A stretch of DNA of 64,000 nt. Source: Microplitis mediator. Its lineage: Eukaryota > Arthropoda > Insecta > Hymenoptera > Braconidae. The notes below the pieces were generated by a model that was given only the letters and a program-made list of their open reading frames with translations, ran no database searches and was not told the origin of the DNA. The stretch is taken from contig NC_079974.1 in NCBI RefSeq assembly GCF_029852145.1, positions 8,168,348-8,232,347 of the forward strand, in the 5' to 3' direction. Both the position numbers and the translations under genes were made by a program. The stretch's first letter is position 1; each line of letters opens with the position of its first letter. Positions 11,554 through 23,502 of the stretch are shown one piece after another.

Positions 11554-12983
11554 TGTTCTTTATGTCATGTCCGCCGCTTAATTTTTAATTATTTATCCGG
11601 GATTTCTCCCTTTGGTAGCGATAGTAATTTTTGGACAAGCGGGTTGGAGGGTGCGGACAACAATAAAGAATACGAGGAAGAAATTATCTTCCTATAATTT
11701 ATTATTTATAGTGGATCTTTTCGAAAATTAAGAACCCAAACGTCTTCGAAGAGACTGGTGCTCTTGTTTAAGCCAAAAGTATTTTATGATGATAGAAAAA
11801 TAGCTCTTTCACCTACCTTTCGATGTCAATTCTTCTAGTGCGGCAGCTATTATTCCTCCAGGACTAAACAGCTCACTCGACCTTCCTGAGGGTTGGTAGA
11901 ATGGGTGCGGCTGGGTTGGTAGAATGATATCTTATGTTCTACTTTCGAATGAAACCGCAAGGTTGGAGTGAAGAACTTGATCTTTTATTAATTATTTCAA
12001 ATTACAACGTTTTTACTGAACGTCACTTGTTCACTCTAGTTTTTCACAACTTTATATTTTATTTATAATATAGGATTATTTATCCTTAACAGATATTTTT
12101 ATTAAGATTTTAATATATATTTAATGCGTCCTTTTTACACACCCGAAAAGCGGTTTTATGCGCAAATTAACTCGGCACGAGATGGAATCGCAAATTCACG
12201 TGATTTGCGTCACTGGTTCGATCGTACCGGATGGTTTTTATAAATCCGACAAATATTGTACTAGACGAACGATTACTACAGTTGCGTCAGATCGAATTTT
12301 AGATCAATATTTGAGGATTTTTAATAATAATTTGAATTCAATTACTGATTATTCAACGCCGAAACGGATTTCTGCAATAATTGGATACAAAAGATTTTAG
12401 TTTTAAATGCCTTACTGATTATTCTACGCCTAGGACGGATTCCTGCAGTAAGGTTAGTGATAAATTCACGATCTTTGACTATTTCTTATTGATTATTTCG
12501 ACGCCGTAGCGGATTCCTGCAATAAGAATTAGTCTAGATAAATTAAGAAATGCCCTATTGACTTTTCAACGCAGATGCGGATTCCTGCAATAGGGTTTAA
12601 GTTAAAAATTATTAAAAATCCTCTCATTGACTTTTCAACGCCTAGGGCGGATTCCTGCAATAAGAGTACACGAAATTTCGAGGTTCGAATATTCGCGGAC
12701 CGTAAGTTTTATGAACCGACTAGCCCTGAGCTATGGGTGCTCAGGCTTTTTATAACCTTTGGTTGGTGATTTGATGGGGAATTTTGTAATTATTGTCATT
12801 GGTTGAAAGTGACGACAGTTTATCATTTATTCGTTAAACTTATTGCAGGTGTCTTCCCACTATTCTTTGCCGCATAAAAAGGTGAAAAAGCTGACGCTGC
12901 GTTTTCGCGCGCTTTTCAAAGAGGAGCTCAGTAATAATTATTTTAAATAATTATTAAAATAAAAAAAATTATTTGGACATAAC
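11554..12983 (-). repeat. 5' LTR (complete, about 1.43 kb)
   Basis: On the minus strand it starts TGTTATGTCCAAATA and ends GACATAAAGAACA, the standard TG...CA ends, with the primer site immediately after. It is long for an errantivirus LTR (typically a few hundred bases). It contains a five-copy hairpin repeat at about 12342-12666 and an AT-rich TATA-like stretch near 12040-12075. Confidence 0.85.
12342..12666 (-). repeat. Five tandem hairpin repeats inside the LTR
   Basis: Five units spaced about 65-72 bp. Each holds a core of roughly 42 bases beginning near CTTATTGA and ending near GGATTCCTGCAATAAG. The two ends pair with each other, and in several units compensating changes keep the stem (CTTACTG/CAGTAAG, CCTATTG/CAATAGG). 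The spacers differ. The array lies about 320-640 nt into the LTR, in the region expected to be U3. Confidence 0.8.
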
Positions 12984-13019
12984 ACCTAGAACAAACTGGG
13001 AAAAAATGATTTTGCCTAG

Positions 13020-13175
13020 TTATATATAATCACTTATATATGATCAGATCCAACAATTGGCCAGATCTGATTATATATGATCATTTATGATTATATACAA
13101 TTATATATGATTATATATGATCATTTAAGATTATATACAATTATATATGATTATATATGATCATGCATGAACGAA
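13020..13175. repeat. AT/GATC satellite, segment 1
   Basis: Irregular short repeats of the type TGATTATATATGATCA with GATCAGATC cores. The same sequence class returns at 16140-16594 and 18325-18420, so the intervening elements inserted into a once continuous array. Confidence 0.65.
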
Positions 13176-13714
13176 TCTAGTCATTTTTAGAATCTCATTT
13201 AGAATATTTGTAAATTATTAATTAAGTAATTTAGTTAGGATTTATTGTCTTCATCAATATAAATGTCGGTTAAATTTAAATAAAAAAAAAAAAATTATTA
13301 TCTACTATTTTACTATGAGGTCAACCGTCCAATTAATGACCTACGTCAATGCTGCTTAACTTTGGTTATCGCGGGATTGTAGTCTGATCCTTTTGTCTGT
13401 TATACACTTATAAATAGAAAGAGTTTATGGCATTACTTCACTCAAATAATCAAATTGATACATCCTACGTAAATGATGCACCCTATGATGAATTTGGTTT
13501 TGTACATAAATTACAATAGAATTCATTAGATAGACATAATCAAATCTCTTTATCTATAAACATAAATATCCATATATAAATTGATATCGATTTATACTTC
13601 TAAATCGCTGCCAAAACCTTCGATTATTATTTAGGTATTAGGGATTTAAGTTTAATTGATAGTTGACAAAATAAAAATTTAATAACATTGATATTAAAAA
13701 ATTGTCATATTATA

Positions 13715-13716
<2 letters not shown>

Positions 13717-13751
<35 letters not shown>
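13717..13751. repeat. (TA)n microsatellite
   Basis: Uninterrupted TA dinucleotides directly before the probable solo LTR at 13753. No function is inferred. Confidence 0.9.
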
Positions 13752-13752
<1 letters not shown>

Positions 13753-13753
<1 letters not shown>

Positions 13754-15104
13754 GACGTTACATTGCCGAGGGAGTGGAGGTGAAGGTTGGAGTAAGTGTG
13801 AGCCTGTGTGTTAGTGAGAGAAAAAGTGACTGTGTGTGTTGAGTTGAGTGTAGTAGAGAATGAGTTGAGGATATGAAGTATAAATGTGTATGACCAGTTA
13901 AGTGTGTGATAGAGTACGTGTACGGTACGGAGTATGTTTTTAGAGTGTCTGTGTGATGGAGCGTGGATTTAACGGGGGAGGTCTAGCTGTGTCCTGGATA
14001 GTGGCCAAGATAACGTGCCTCCCGACCAGTGATGACGACTAGGCCCAGGCTTAGCCCTCGGGGTTGACGTGGTGATCACGGAGGTGCGACTGAGATGTCG
14101 CCGCCCCTTCGTGGCGGTACCCGAAGTTAGCTGGGGTACGTGTACGGTTATTGGGGGGATGGCAGGCCTCGTTTGCGATGCTCGAGGAAGCCAACAATTC
14201 GCTAACTTCGGATATCACGGGGAGTGACATTACGGGAAGGCCCCTGAGTCCACGACTTGTATGTTTGTGAAGGTAAGAATGGATGGAGAAGCGAGAATGT
14301 AGGATTGAAAGAGATGGAGTAGAGTAAGCGAGTTAGAGTGGGAGATTATCGTGGAACAGTTGTGCGAGTATCGTTGAGGAGGAGAGTTGAGACCTGGCGT
14401 CGCTCGTGTACGAGTCGACCCAGTAGTCGAGTTTGGAGTTTAAGGGTAAGCGGTGGTGAGTTGGAGAGTCGCCATGATGGACCTCGACCGCCACCCTAGA
14501 CCTTTCGTCGTTTTGGAGCTTGTGGCTCTGTGTTTATTTACTTATATTTTAGTTTATATTTTACCTAGTAGTGTATTAAGTTTGTGATTCGCCGTCGTCT
14601 AGAGGTTCCCGATGTCTTGCCCAGGTATTTATTTGCGTGATGTACCGAGAGTATTGGACCGCGGGTCGTTTGGGCCCTACGCGTCACTCTCGCGTCATCT
14701 TTATGGTATTTTATTTAGTTTTGTTTTGTTATTTTATGTCTTTTGTATTAGTTAATTAATCGGCTTCTTTCGCATTGAAAGAACCGCGACCCTCTCTCCA
14801 CAACCTAGCATACTGAGCGCACCAGGACATGCCGCTACCACCGGTCATGTCTCTCATCTCCAAAGGGTATAGTTTATAGGTTTTAATATACGTGTACGTT
14901 TAGACCGGTTGCCGATATCGGGGAAATAAAAGTCGGCTGGCGCCCGTCAGGATCTGAAGGAGATGAGAGGGGTGATTGGTGGGCGAAGTGTAACGTAGCC
15001 CGATTGGGAGTAATTTGAGTTTTGAGTTTTTGGAGTAAATTTATCGAGTAAGAATTTTGTGTAATTATTGGGTTTAATAGAGTCTTAAGAAATATTACGT
15101 TACA
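13753..15104 (+). repeat. Probable solo LTR (about 1.35 kb)
   Basis: The segment starts TGACGTTACATTG and ends ATTACGTTACA, giving TG...CA borders with partly inverted ends. It is clearly more GC-rich than its surroundings, has no reading frame, and carries AATAAA near 14925. No exact target duplication is visible, probably because it sits in TA repeats. A processed non-coding remnant is an alternative. Confidence 0.5.
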
Positions 15105-15113
15105 ATATGTATA

Positions 15114-16111
15114 TTAGGGTGCTTCATTTCAGAGCAACATTTTTTTTTTAAGTGCTTGTGGAAAAAATCATAGTTCAACATAAAGAAAAATTTTCGCGCA
15201 AGAAAAAAAATTCTATGTCGATTGCAGACCTAGCTCATCGAAAAATTCGATTTTCCTATTTGAATAACACGGGAAAAATTTTTATTTATTTTCAAGTATT
15301 GTTAACTCATTAAACAAATCAATAGATCGAATAGACTGATACATATTTTCGTAGGAAATTGAACGCTTCACAAAAACGGTCTTTTATCATTTTTTGATAA
15401 ATCCATCTGTTCAAAAGTTATTGGAGGTCGGAGTAAAGTTGGAGATCTTTTTACTTCTTCGGCGGAACTATCAGTCTTATCACAAAATGTTGTAGAATCT
15501 TTTTTTTTTTGACAATTTTATTCTCTACAAATTACCATCAGTAAAGTTTTTTGAAATACAGCATCGTTTTTTAGTTATTTCCATTTTAATGTCGAGCTCT
15601 TAAAAAAGTGGTTCTGGTCGATTTCAAGAGCTTGATATTAAAATGGAAATAACTAGAAAACGATGCTAAATTTCAAAAAACTTTACTAATGGTAATTTGT
15701 AGAGAATAAAATTGTCAACAAAAAAGATTCAACTACATTTTGTGATAAGACTGATAGTTCCGCCGAAGAAGTAAAAAGATCTCCAACTTTACTTCGAGCT
15801 CTAATAACTTTTAAACAGATGGATTTATCGAAAAATAATAAGAGACCATTTTTGTAGATCGTTCAATTTCCTACAAAAAGATCTATTAGTCTATTTAATC
15901 TATTGATTTGTTTAATGAGTTACCAATACTTAAAGCTAAAAAAAAATTTTTCCCGTGTTATTCAAATGGGAAAATCGAATTTTTCGATGAGCTAGGTCTG
16001 CCATCGACATAGAATTTTTTTTCTTGCGTGAAAATTTTTTTTTATGTTGAACTATGATTTTTTCCACAAGCACTTAAAAAAAAAACGTTGCTCTAAAATG
16101 AAGCACCCTAA
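15114..16111. mobile_element. Fold-back element (palindrome of about 1 kb)
   Basis: The ends are TTAGGGTGCTTC and GAAGCACCCTAA. The two halves are near-perfect inverted copies over about 480 bases each, meeting near 15600-15630. TATA flanks both ends, consistent with a TA-type target. No open frame is present, so it would depend on a transposase supplied elsewhere. The transcript of either strand would form one long hairpin. Confidence 0.88.
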
Positions 16112-16139
16112 TATATATGTATATATAAACATTTATAGG

Positions 16140-16594
16140 TTTCATATCAATTGAGTCTGATCAGATCTAATCATCCATAGACATATATATCTGCATATAA
16201 GTTTATTTTATTCATGTCTGATCAGATCTAATCATATATAAACTTATGCACGACTATACATGAATTTATATCGGCCATGTCTGACCAGATCTAATTATAT
16301 ATAGGTCTATATCTTATTATATATGGGTTTGTATCAGTCATGTCTGATCAGATCTAATTTTGTATAGTCTTATATCTGATTATGTATGTGTTTTTATCAG
16401 TCAGATCTGATCAGATCTAGTTATGTATTAACTCATATATAATTATATATAAGCCTATATATGATCATACATAGGCAGATATAATTCAGATCTGATTATA
16501 TATAGACCTATATATAGCTTTATACATGGTTCGAGACATAATGTATTAGTCAGACATGATCAGATCAAATTATATGTATCGTCGTGCATAATTA
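16140..16594. repeat. AT/GATC satellite, segment 2
   Basis: Repeats of roughly 70 bases built around TCTGATCAGATCTAATC, separated by TATATA tracts. Same class as 13020-13175. Confidence 0.7.
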
Positions 16595-18324
16595 TGTTAT
16601 GTCCGACTTTGCAAACTTTTTAAATTCATGTTGAACGCTCCAAAGGAATAAATATTCCATTTTCTCATAAGAGAAACCAGGATGGGTTCAATTGAGCGAT
16701 ACAGAATGTCATACCAGATTTCTTTCTTCTGTCTTTCATTCCCTTATCCTTCTTAAGTTCCCCACTTACTTTTACAACAATTATTCTAATGCGTGGTAAC
16801 ACCCACAATTAGCATTGACTTAAATTAAGTTCTGTCAACGGGACATCTCACACTATGAAAGATATCAAAACCCCCTCTTTTCCAAACTCGGACCTCCATG
16901 GTTGCATCTACAAAATTTTTCAAGAGCAATCACTCTACCGAGCACCGGTTTGCTTTTCGGTTATCAGTTGATTAGTTTCAGCGAAGAGTCGCAATTTGGT
17001 ACATAGTATCTTTTCAAATCTCTCAAATAATTTTATTCGGGAAATAAAATTATCAAAACCAATTAAATAAATATATATACTATATATTTATAACAAATAT
17101 ACAAAACAAAGCAATCACTCTACCGAGCACAGGCTTGCATTCCGGTCACTAGCTGAATTCAAAGTTTTCAGCAAAGAGTCATCATTCGGTACATAGTATC
17201 TTTCGAAAAAAAAACAAATCGCGTATAATTTTATTCAGGAAATAAAATTCGCAAACCATTAAAAATAAATATATATACCATATATTTATAACAAATATAC
17301 AAAAGTAAAAAGTCAAGAAGTGTTATAGCAGTGAAATAAAGAAATATATATCTATATAAAATATACTGCTCAAAGAGAGCAAAATAAAATCGCATCGCGA
17401 AGAAAATTTTATAAAGAAAAGAAAAGTTTAATAAAGAAAAAGTGTTATCGGTTGTGAGTCAGTAGTTAAGTGTTAATAGCACTGCTCAGTGCATTAAAAA
17501 TTGAAAAGCAAATATTGTAACTTAAAGTGAATACATGCTCAAAAATAAAAGAAATAACCTTTAAAGAGTATCATCTCTAATTCCTTCGGGAAAATTAAAG
17601 GAATTTAGTTCCATTAGAACGAAAAAAAAAAATTAACCTAATAAAGAGTAAGAAAATATCAGTGTATACTAAAGTGTAACAAATGTTTATGCATAAAAAT
17701 AAAAGCCTTGAAAGAGTATCATCTCTAATTTCTACAAAGAAAAATAAAGGTATTTTTGGTTTGTAAAGGATTAAAGTTTAATAGTTAAATAAAAGGAAAA
17801 TAAAAGTGAAAGACCGTTTTTGTGCTTCATTAATTGAAAATAAGTTAATATTGATCACCCTTTCTCGCTTGTTCATCGCTTGCACGAGAGAAAGAGAAAT
17901 TGTCAACCAGTCCAAGGAATACATCTCAGGAGTCCAAGGGCCTACTACAAAGGAGTCTTCAAAAGGTGAAAAATAATCAACGAGAACTATCACAGCAAAG
18001 GTAGGAAGTTTTTAAGTGACTATTTTATCTTTTAAATTCTTTAACAAATTTTCGATCGGCCTCAAAATTTAATTGAAAATAAGGATGCTATAAATTCTAA
18101 ATCGTATGTATCAATTTGCATATTCTATATTTATCGACTTATGAAAATTAACTCATTTTTACTTAACAAAGAATTAAAGGAAAAACTTACATCGCAACGT
18201 ATCCCTAAAATAAAATAAAATAAGGCTTGAATTAAACATTTAAGCCGAAAATTGCATGTGTTAGTCCGAACGCCCCCAATCCACGCAACCAAATATTAAT
18301 TAAAAAAAATAGTCGGACATAACA
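16595..18324. repeat. Solo LTR, 1.73 kb, with ATTA target duplication
   Basis: Starts TGTTATGTCCGACT and ends AGTCGGACATAACA, a perfect 14-bp inverted repeat. ATTA flanks both sides (16591-16594 and 18325-18328). There is no coding sequence. Inside are two copies of a ~185 bp unit beginning with an ACTCTACCGAGCAC block (near 16935 and 17112), and repeated AAGAGTATCATCTCTAATT strings (near 17560 and 17715). Its outer bases resemble those of the env-bearing element's LTR (TGTTATGTCC), so it may be a related family. Confidence 0.8.
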
Positions 18325-18420
18325 ATTATATATGGAGGTAGATATGATTATATATAATCATACATAAATTCATATATATTCATACAAAATTATATATAAT
18401 TATACAAAATCATTTTTTCC
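18325..18420. repeat. AT satellite, segment 3
   Basis: Short ATATATAATCATA repeats that continue the array interrupted by the solo LTR. Confidence 0.55.
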
Positions 18421-18799
18421 CGGGAAGGTTCGCCTTTATTTTAGAAGTGGAAGTGAAAAAAATAAATTTTCGACCACGAAGGCAAAAATTATTTTCTAGC
18501 TTCCGTAATATATAAACAGGAAATAATTAACTCATGCAACTCTATGAATTATATGAAATAGTCTTTGATCAACCCCAAAGACGAAAAAATATTTAAAACA
18601 TTGTTTAAAAATATCAAAAATCATACTTAAAGAGTATCATCAAAGCTAGTATTGGAGAGGAATACATGTAAAGCATCTTACAGGATACGAAAAATTAATC
18701 AAACTTTTATCTGCTTTGGTACGACCCCTACGCATACCACAAAGACTAAAAAGATAAAAAAAATTTTTGGTAACAATTTTTTAAACAAGTTCTAGTCAG
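18421..18799. other. Unassigned AT-rich sequence
   Basis: No frame, repeat or border recognised between the satellite and the next LTR. Confidence 0.4.
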
Positions 18800-19609
18800 T
18801 GTTACGATGTGGGATCGTGCGCCACCGTTTAAGCTCGGGTAGTGATTGTCACGTGCTCCAATATGGCGTTGCCGCCTATATAAGCACGTGCAATCAGTAC
18901 CCTAGTGCTTTTTACTTCCGGCTTTTGCTATAGGTACTACTCGCAGTATATATTGCACAGTAGCTATTTGTCGTACGTGCTTTTGCTGCCACCGTATCAG
19001 AGTCAGAGTTAATTGATGTTATAGTTGATTACAGTTAGTTAATCAGATCAATTAACCAGTATAATTATTACATTTAGTTAATAGTTATAGTAACCAGTTA
19101 GTGTTACACGCGTATCGGTGAATTATCCGATTATTTGGAGTAATATTGGGTAGGAAGCCCTGTGTAGTTAGTCACAGTAACTTTGATATCACACACAGTT
19201 AATTGAGTGATTATCAGGATTGTACCAGTGTGCTTGTGTTGTGGCAATTAGATAATTATTAGTTAAATAAATAATTATCTAAACTATAAACTGAACCAGT
19301 GTTTGAGTGAATTCACCTGATCCAGTCCACACTCCTATAATTAAGTATAAGAGAAGCAGCACCAGGTCAACCACGGATCCAAGGAGGAGATTTCCAAGGG
19401 TCAATCAACGCCAGTTCACGATCATCAAGAACGTCTACACCGAACATTGAGATTAGGCTAAGTACCTAGGTTTAGCTTTTAGTCTTGTAAGGCCAGTTCG
19501 GGTAAAAATTTAAGAAAGACGAGTCTCAAATTGAGCTTAGCTGGGTCAGACTCACGAAAACTATATCCAACACCAAAAATATAGTTTGTACGTTTACCCC
19601 GACGTTACA
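18800..19609 (+). repeat. 5' LTR of a second LTR element
   Basis: 810 bases starting TGTTACGATGTGGG and ending CGACGTTACA, followed after one base by a primer site. It contains a promoter-like TATATAAG near 18877 and GC-richer U3 sequence. No matching 3' LTR was found in this window, so the element is 5' only or its other end lies elsewhere. Confidence 0.75.
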
Positions 19610-19610
19610 A

Positions 19611-19622
19611 TGGCGCCCAACG
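19611..19622 (+). other. Primer binding site, tRNA-Lys type
   Basis: TGGCGCCCAACG matches the first 12 bases of primer sites used by retroviruses primed by tRNA-Lys1,2. The match ends there; the following bases are AT-rich. Confidence 0.65.
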
Positions 19623-21640
19623 AATTTTAATTAGTTAATTAATTAATTAAGCCTAAAATGAACATCTTTTAATTGCATAAACTTATGCTAGTCACTTTGT
19701 AATTAAAAACATTCCAGACGTAAAAACCAGTAAATTCCAAGTCATAGTCTGCGAAATAAAATAAAACATCGGATAAAATTTATCAGTTATCCAGCAGGTT
19801 CAATTACAAAAATTGTTCCCGGAAAAATTCCTAAAGCCTTGACTTTTTCCGCGTTTTATCAGAAAAAAAAACGCGCAACAATTATTTTTATGTAGAACAG
19901 TTTGTTTATTAATTATAAATTTATTATTTTTATTTGCATTTTTTTGTATAGTTTTTGAAAAAAAACTAATTTTTTTTGTTTTATTTTTATTTTAATTTCC
20001 AAAAAATTGGAAATAACAAAAGAAAAATTACCCGGGATTAATTTTTCTAAGAATTTCTTTTTGCCCGGGAACAGAAAAGATAAAGATATTGTAACAATAG
20101 TTACAAAGTGCACATTCCTTCGGTAAGGAATTAAAAGAAAATACCAGAAAAATAATAGATTAAGATTGTTTAATTTAATATTTAAGTGTATATAAATAAT
20201 TTTGTAAAATTAATTATAAGTGATATTTATATGTAAAATTAGTAATTAAGCATATTTAATTTATAAGTAAAAGCTAAAAATACAAAAATTTATCGAATAA
20301 TTGATCAAGAGATTTAGTACATAAACCGAAAGTGACAAAGCAAAACTTAAGTATTATAAAACAAGAAAGTTCTGAGGTAAAATCTTTGTGAGAAAATAAA
20401 AGTCAATAAGGATTATAAATCCATAAATAGATTGAAAATAATAATAACAACTCGCTTAGTAACAGAGATTTAAGAAAAAAAAAAAACTTAAGTTTTGAAG
20501 AAAATAAAATAAAATAAAATAATAATAATAATAATCCGCTTAGTAACAGAAAATAAATCAAAACGACAAATACCCGGACAGCCAGGGAGACTCATTGTCG
20601 CGATCGAATTATTATTACTATACACGAATAACAGATCATAAAGAATAAGTGATAACCCGCAAAAGCGGCAAAATTTTTAATTTAAAATTGTTTGTTACAG
20701 AAAACTGCCTGAGAATTCATCAGCCTTACAGTCGGTAATACAGAAATTACCAGATCAAATATCCACCTAATAATTTACCGCCATCTGTAGAGTCAATAAA
20801 TAACCAGACTCGATAAAAAGAGACGCTAGTAAAGTTGTTGACAGTAAAATTTATTACGCATCACAGATTTGCATAGAGAGAAATAAAAGTACAAAGTAAA
20901 TAAATTTTAATATAAACGTTTTGATATAAAATGAAACTAAAGTTATACAGTAAAGTATATAAATTCAAATACCAGTAAATAAAAGGGATATAAGAGATAT
21001 ACCCAGAGATAAAAAATTTTAATAACAGGTTATCTACGCACATATATACAAGCATTGGTTTTAATATATTTTATATTCAAGTAACAGAAATAAATAATAA
21101 ATTACTAAATTTTAAATATTCAAAAAATAGTTAGTATAACATTTTGAGAAAAAAATATAGTTTTAAAAAAAAAAAAATCAATACATTTAATCCCAAAACG
21201 TGACCGCGAATAATGATACTGATTTATTGTAAGTCAACAGGTGTAACAAGCGGCAAGCGGAGGATTCTGGTCATCGTATATCTTGTTTGATTTTTATTTT
21301 TTACATTTTTATTTTTTGTTTTTGTTTTTTTTGATATTTTTTCGCTTGTCCAATTTCCTGTTTATTCTCTCCCCACGGGTAAAAAAAAAAAAATATCAAG
21401 ATGGTCAAAACAAGAACGCAAGTGGGAAATCTTCAAAAAGAAGTGCAACAGTGAAACGAAACAGTTGGTAAACTACAAGAAAAATTATCAGAGAGCCAAA
21501 GGCAAAACCAAGAAAAAAATGAAAATGCCAGAACACCGGAAGAAATTAAACAAAGTTGTTTGTGGGAAAATGTTCCCTTTATTTTTATTTTAATTTTATA
21601 TTCTAAAACTAAATTTACCTGCAAATGAAATTGAATTAAT
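19623..21640 (+). mobile_element. Leader and gag start of the second LTR element, truncated
   Basis: A long AT-rich leader of about 1.8 kb is followed by an ATG at 21401. That frame opens with a basic, then heptad-rich, peptide (MVKTRTQVGNLQKEVQQ), stops at a TGA after 17 codons, and continues in frame for about 35 more codons with coiled-coil character. This resembles the N-terminus of a Gag. Recognisable coding ends near 21560 and nothing of pol follows, so the element is truncated. Confidence 0.45.
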
Positions 21641-23219
21641 GATCTAGTTTTTAAAATTAAATAATTATGAGGATGGATAGGATGAATAGGTATTATTCAA
21701 TGAAAGTCGTGGTTTGGGTATATCAAAAATGAAGAATATATTTTGACCCAAAAAATTAGGGATAGCACTACGGCATAAAACCTTTTAAAGAAGTACAATG
21801 AGAAAGATTAAGAAGATTGAGCTATGATAATGAGGGTAACTCGTTGAACAATTGACACAAAATGAAATGTAGAGATGTGTGGGTGTGTGTGTGTGTGTGT
21901 GAGTGTGTATCGTGATGATATGCACGAGAGTTTAAGTATAGTTGACGTCTATGTGATGTTAAATCGTCCGAATTTGTTGTGAAATTGTATCAGAATATAC
22001 GTCTGTGTATGCGATGATAGAGAGTCCACTGCGGGACAGTTAAATAGTACTTGGTACTAAAGAGCGAGTGAACGAGTGAAAGCTTTCAATGCGCTGAAGC
22101 AATGTTACCGATTGATCAGATCGGCGATATGAATTGAAACGTCAAAATTGTAATGGGATATTCCAAAGACAATATGACGTGACTAGTCGTTAATTTGAAT
22201 GAAATTGGTTTAAATTGGACTAATCGCCGTTGTCATTAAATTGAATGAGAACTGTTTAAATTTTGACTATCGCTGTTGTCGTTAAATTAAATGAGAATCG
22301 TTTAAAATTGAAGTTAAATATCAATTAAATTGTTAGACGCCATTAGCCATGCGGCTATTGTATAAATGAGGTTAGATATGCTATCTATATGACAACGGCA
22401 AAGTGTGTTGAGCATAATTAAGGCGCGGACAAATATCAAATTTAATTTTGTCTGGATTATGATTATCGCGTATGTATAACAATTATTTATGTTTAATCAC
22501 TGCAAGGTAATTAATATTTAAGATGTAAACGAACAAATCGATGAATTGACTGAATTTAATGCAAGTTAATAATTATTAACTATTCAATACCATTCGAAGC
22601 GATTATTATTTGATATTAATATGAATATTAATATTAAATATCAACTTCAATCCTATTGAATAATTAATAGTAACACGACTAAGTATTTGAGATTTAATGG
22701 GTGAGACCCACGCGCAACAAGTCCCGGCTTGTTTTTACTACGACGTAATAAAACACCCGGTCTTTATTCAATTCCTGAAATATTATTGAAACTCAACAAA
22801 ATAATTAGCAAAAATTATGAAACCGTATTAATTAATACTTATCTTGGCACGATGGCATGAAATCGTAATTGATAATCAATTAATTAACAATTATTGTTAA
22901 TTTTAATATTGGCTTGGCAATTTAGCGGATAGAATGTTCACAGCAAGTGTGTACAGTATGAAGACTTGTGGTCAACTGACGAAAAGACGCGGTGACGCCG
23001 GGTCGTCGTTTCGACGGAACGGAAAAATCAGACACCCAAACGACAGAGATATACTGAAGGCGTGAGTGCAACGAAGATGCACAGAGAAACCGACGCTATG
23101 TTTAGCGCGCGCGTTCGCGATGCGACCCGAGTTGGCAACGAGATGAATTTTAGCACCGTTAGATGGAGACCAGTTTAAATATTTAATTTTTAAATATAAT
23201 TATGATGACAATTCATTTT
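21641..23219. other. Non-coding block with short tandem repeats
   Basis: No gene seen. It contains a (TG)n run near 21883-21910 and about three copies of a ~60 bp repeat at 22180-22315 (cores of the type GTCGTTAAATTGAATGAGAA). It also has many ATTAAT inverted motifs near 22560-22680 and a GC-richer patch at 22930-23160. The last is LTR-like in composition, but no borders could be set. Confidence 0.4.
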
Positions 23220-23502
23220 AGGACTTCCGTTCTCGACGGAACAAAAGTAAAAAAACAATACCGGTAATAACACAAGATAAAATTCTAAAAAAACGACTGG
23301 AAATAAGAAGGGACAAAATTGAACAAGGCTGGAAATCGGCAGAAAAATTCGACTTTGGTGAAGAAGCTGACGATGAAGAAGGAGATGTAATAATACACCA
23401 ACAGCGAAACCAATACGAAGAACAGATGAAAGGGAATATCACATTTCTCACAAAAGAAGAAAAAAAATGGTTGCTGGATGAATATAAACGTAATATATAG
23501 TG
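23220..23502 (+). CDS. Terminal exon of an unidentified protein
   Basis: A TTTTAG acceptor at 23212-23219 is followed by an open frame of 93 codons ending at TAG 23500-23502. The peptide is highly charged: basic at the start (DFRSRRNKSKK), then with helical K/E/R segments, an acidic patch (FGEEADDEEGD) and an end rich in E, K and W (KEEKKWLLDEYKRNI). It has no ATG of its own, so it would be the last exon of a spliced gene whose earlier exons were not found. It could be a relic of a transposon gene. Confidence 0.45.

Larger units (their letters stand above)
1..12983 (-). mobile_element. Env-bearing Gypsy (errantivirus-like) LTR retroelement, degraded
   Basis: Read on the minus strand this gives LTR, primer site, gag, protease, RT, RNase H, integrase, env and the start of the second LTR. 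The right LTR is 11554-12983. Bases 1-15 repeat its outer end (TATTTGGACATAACA), so the left LTR lies almost wholly outside the window. Internal order matches insect errantiviruses: Ty3/Gypsy elements that gained an Env related to baculovirus F proteins. Coding is interrupted by in-frame stops at 7333-7335, 5561-5563 and 3213-3215 and by a frame change around 6002-6144, so this copy is unlikely to be autonomous. No target duplication can be checked because the left LTR is cut off. Confidence 0.93.

Noticed and set aside
12342..12666. CRISPR-like array
   Set aside because: Repeats are degenerate, hairpin-forming and inside an LTR of an insect genome. Spacers are too irregular and there are no cas genes.
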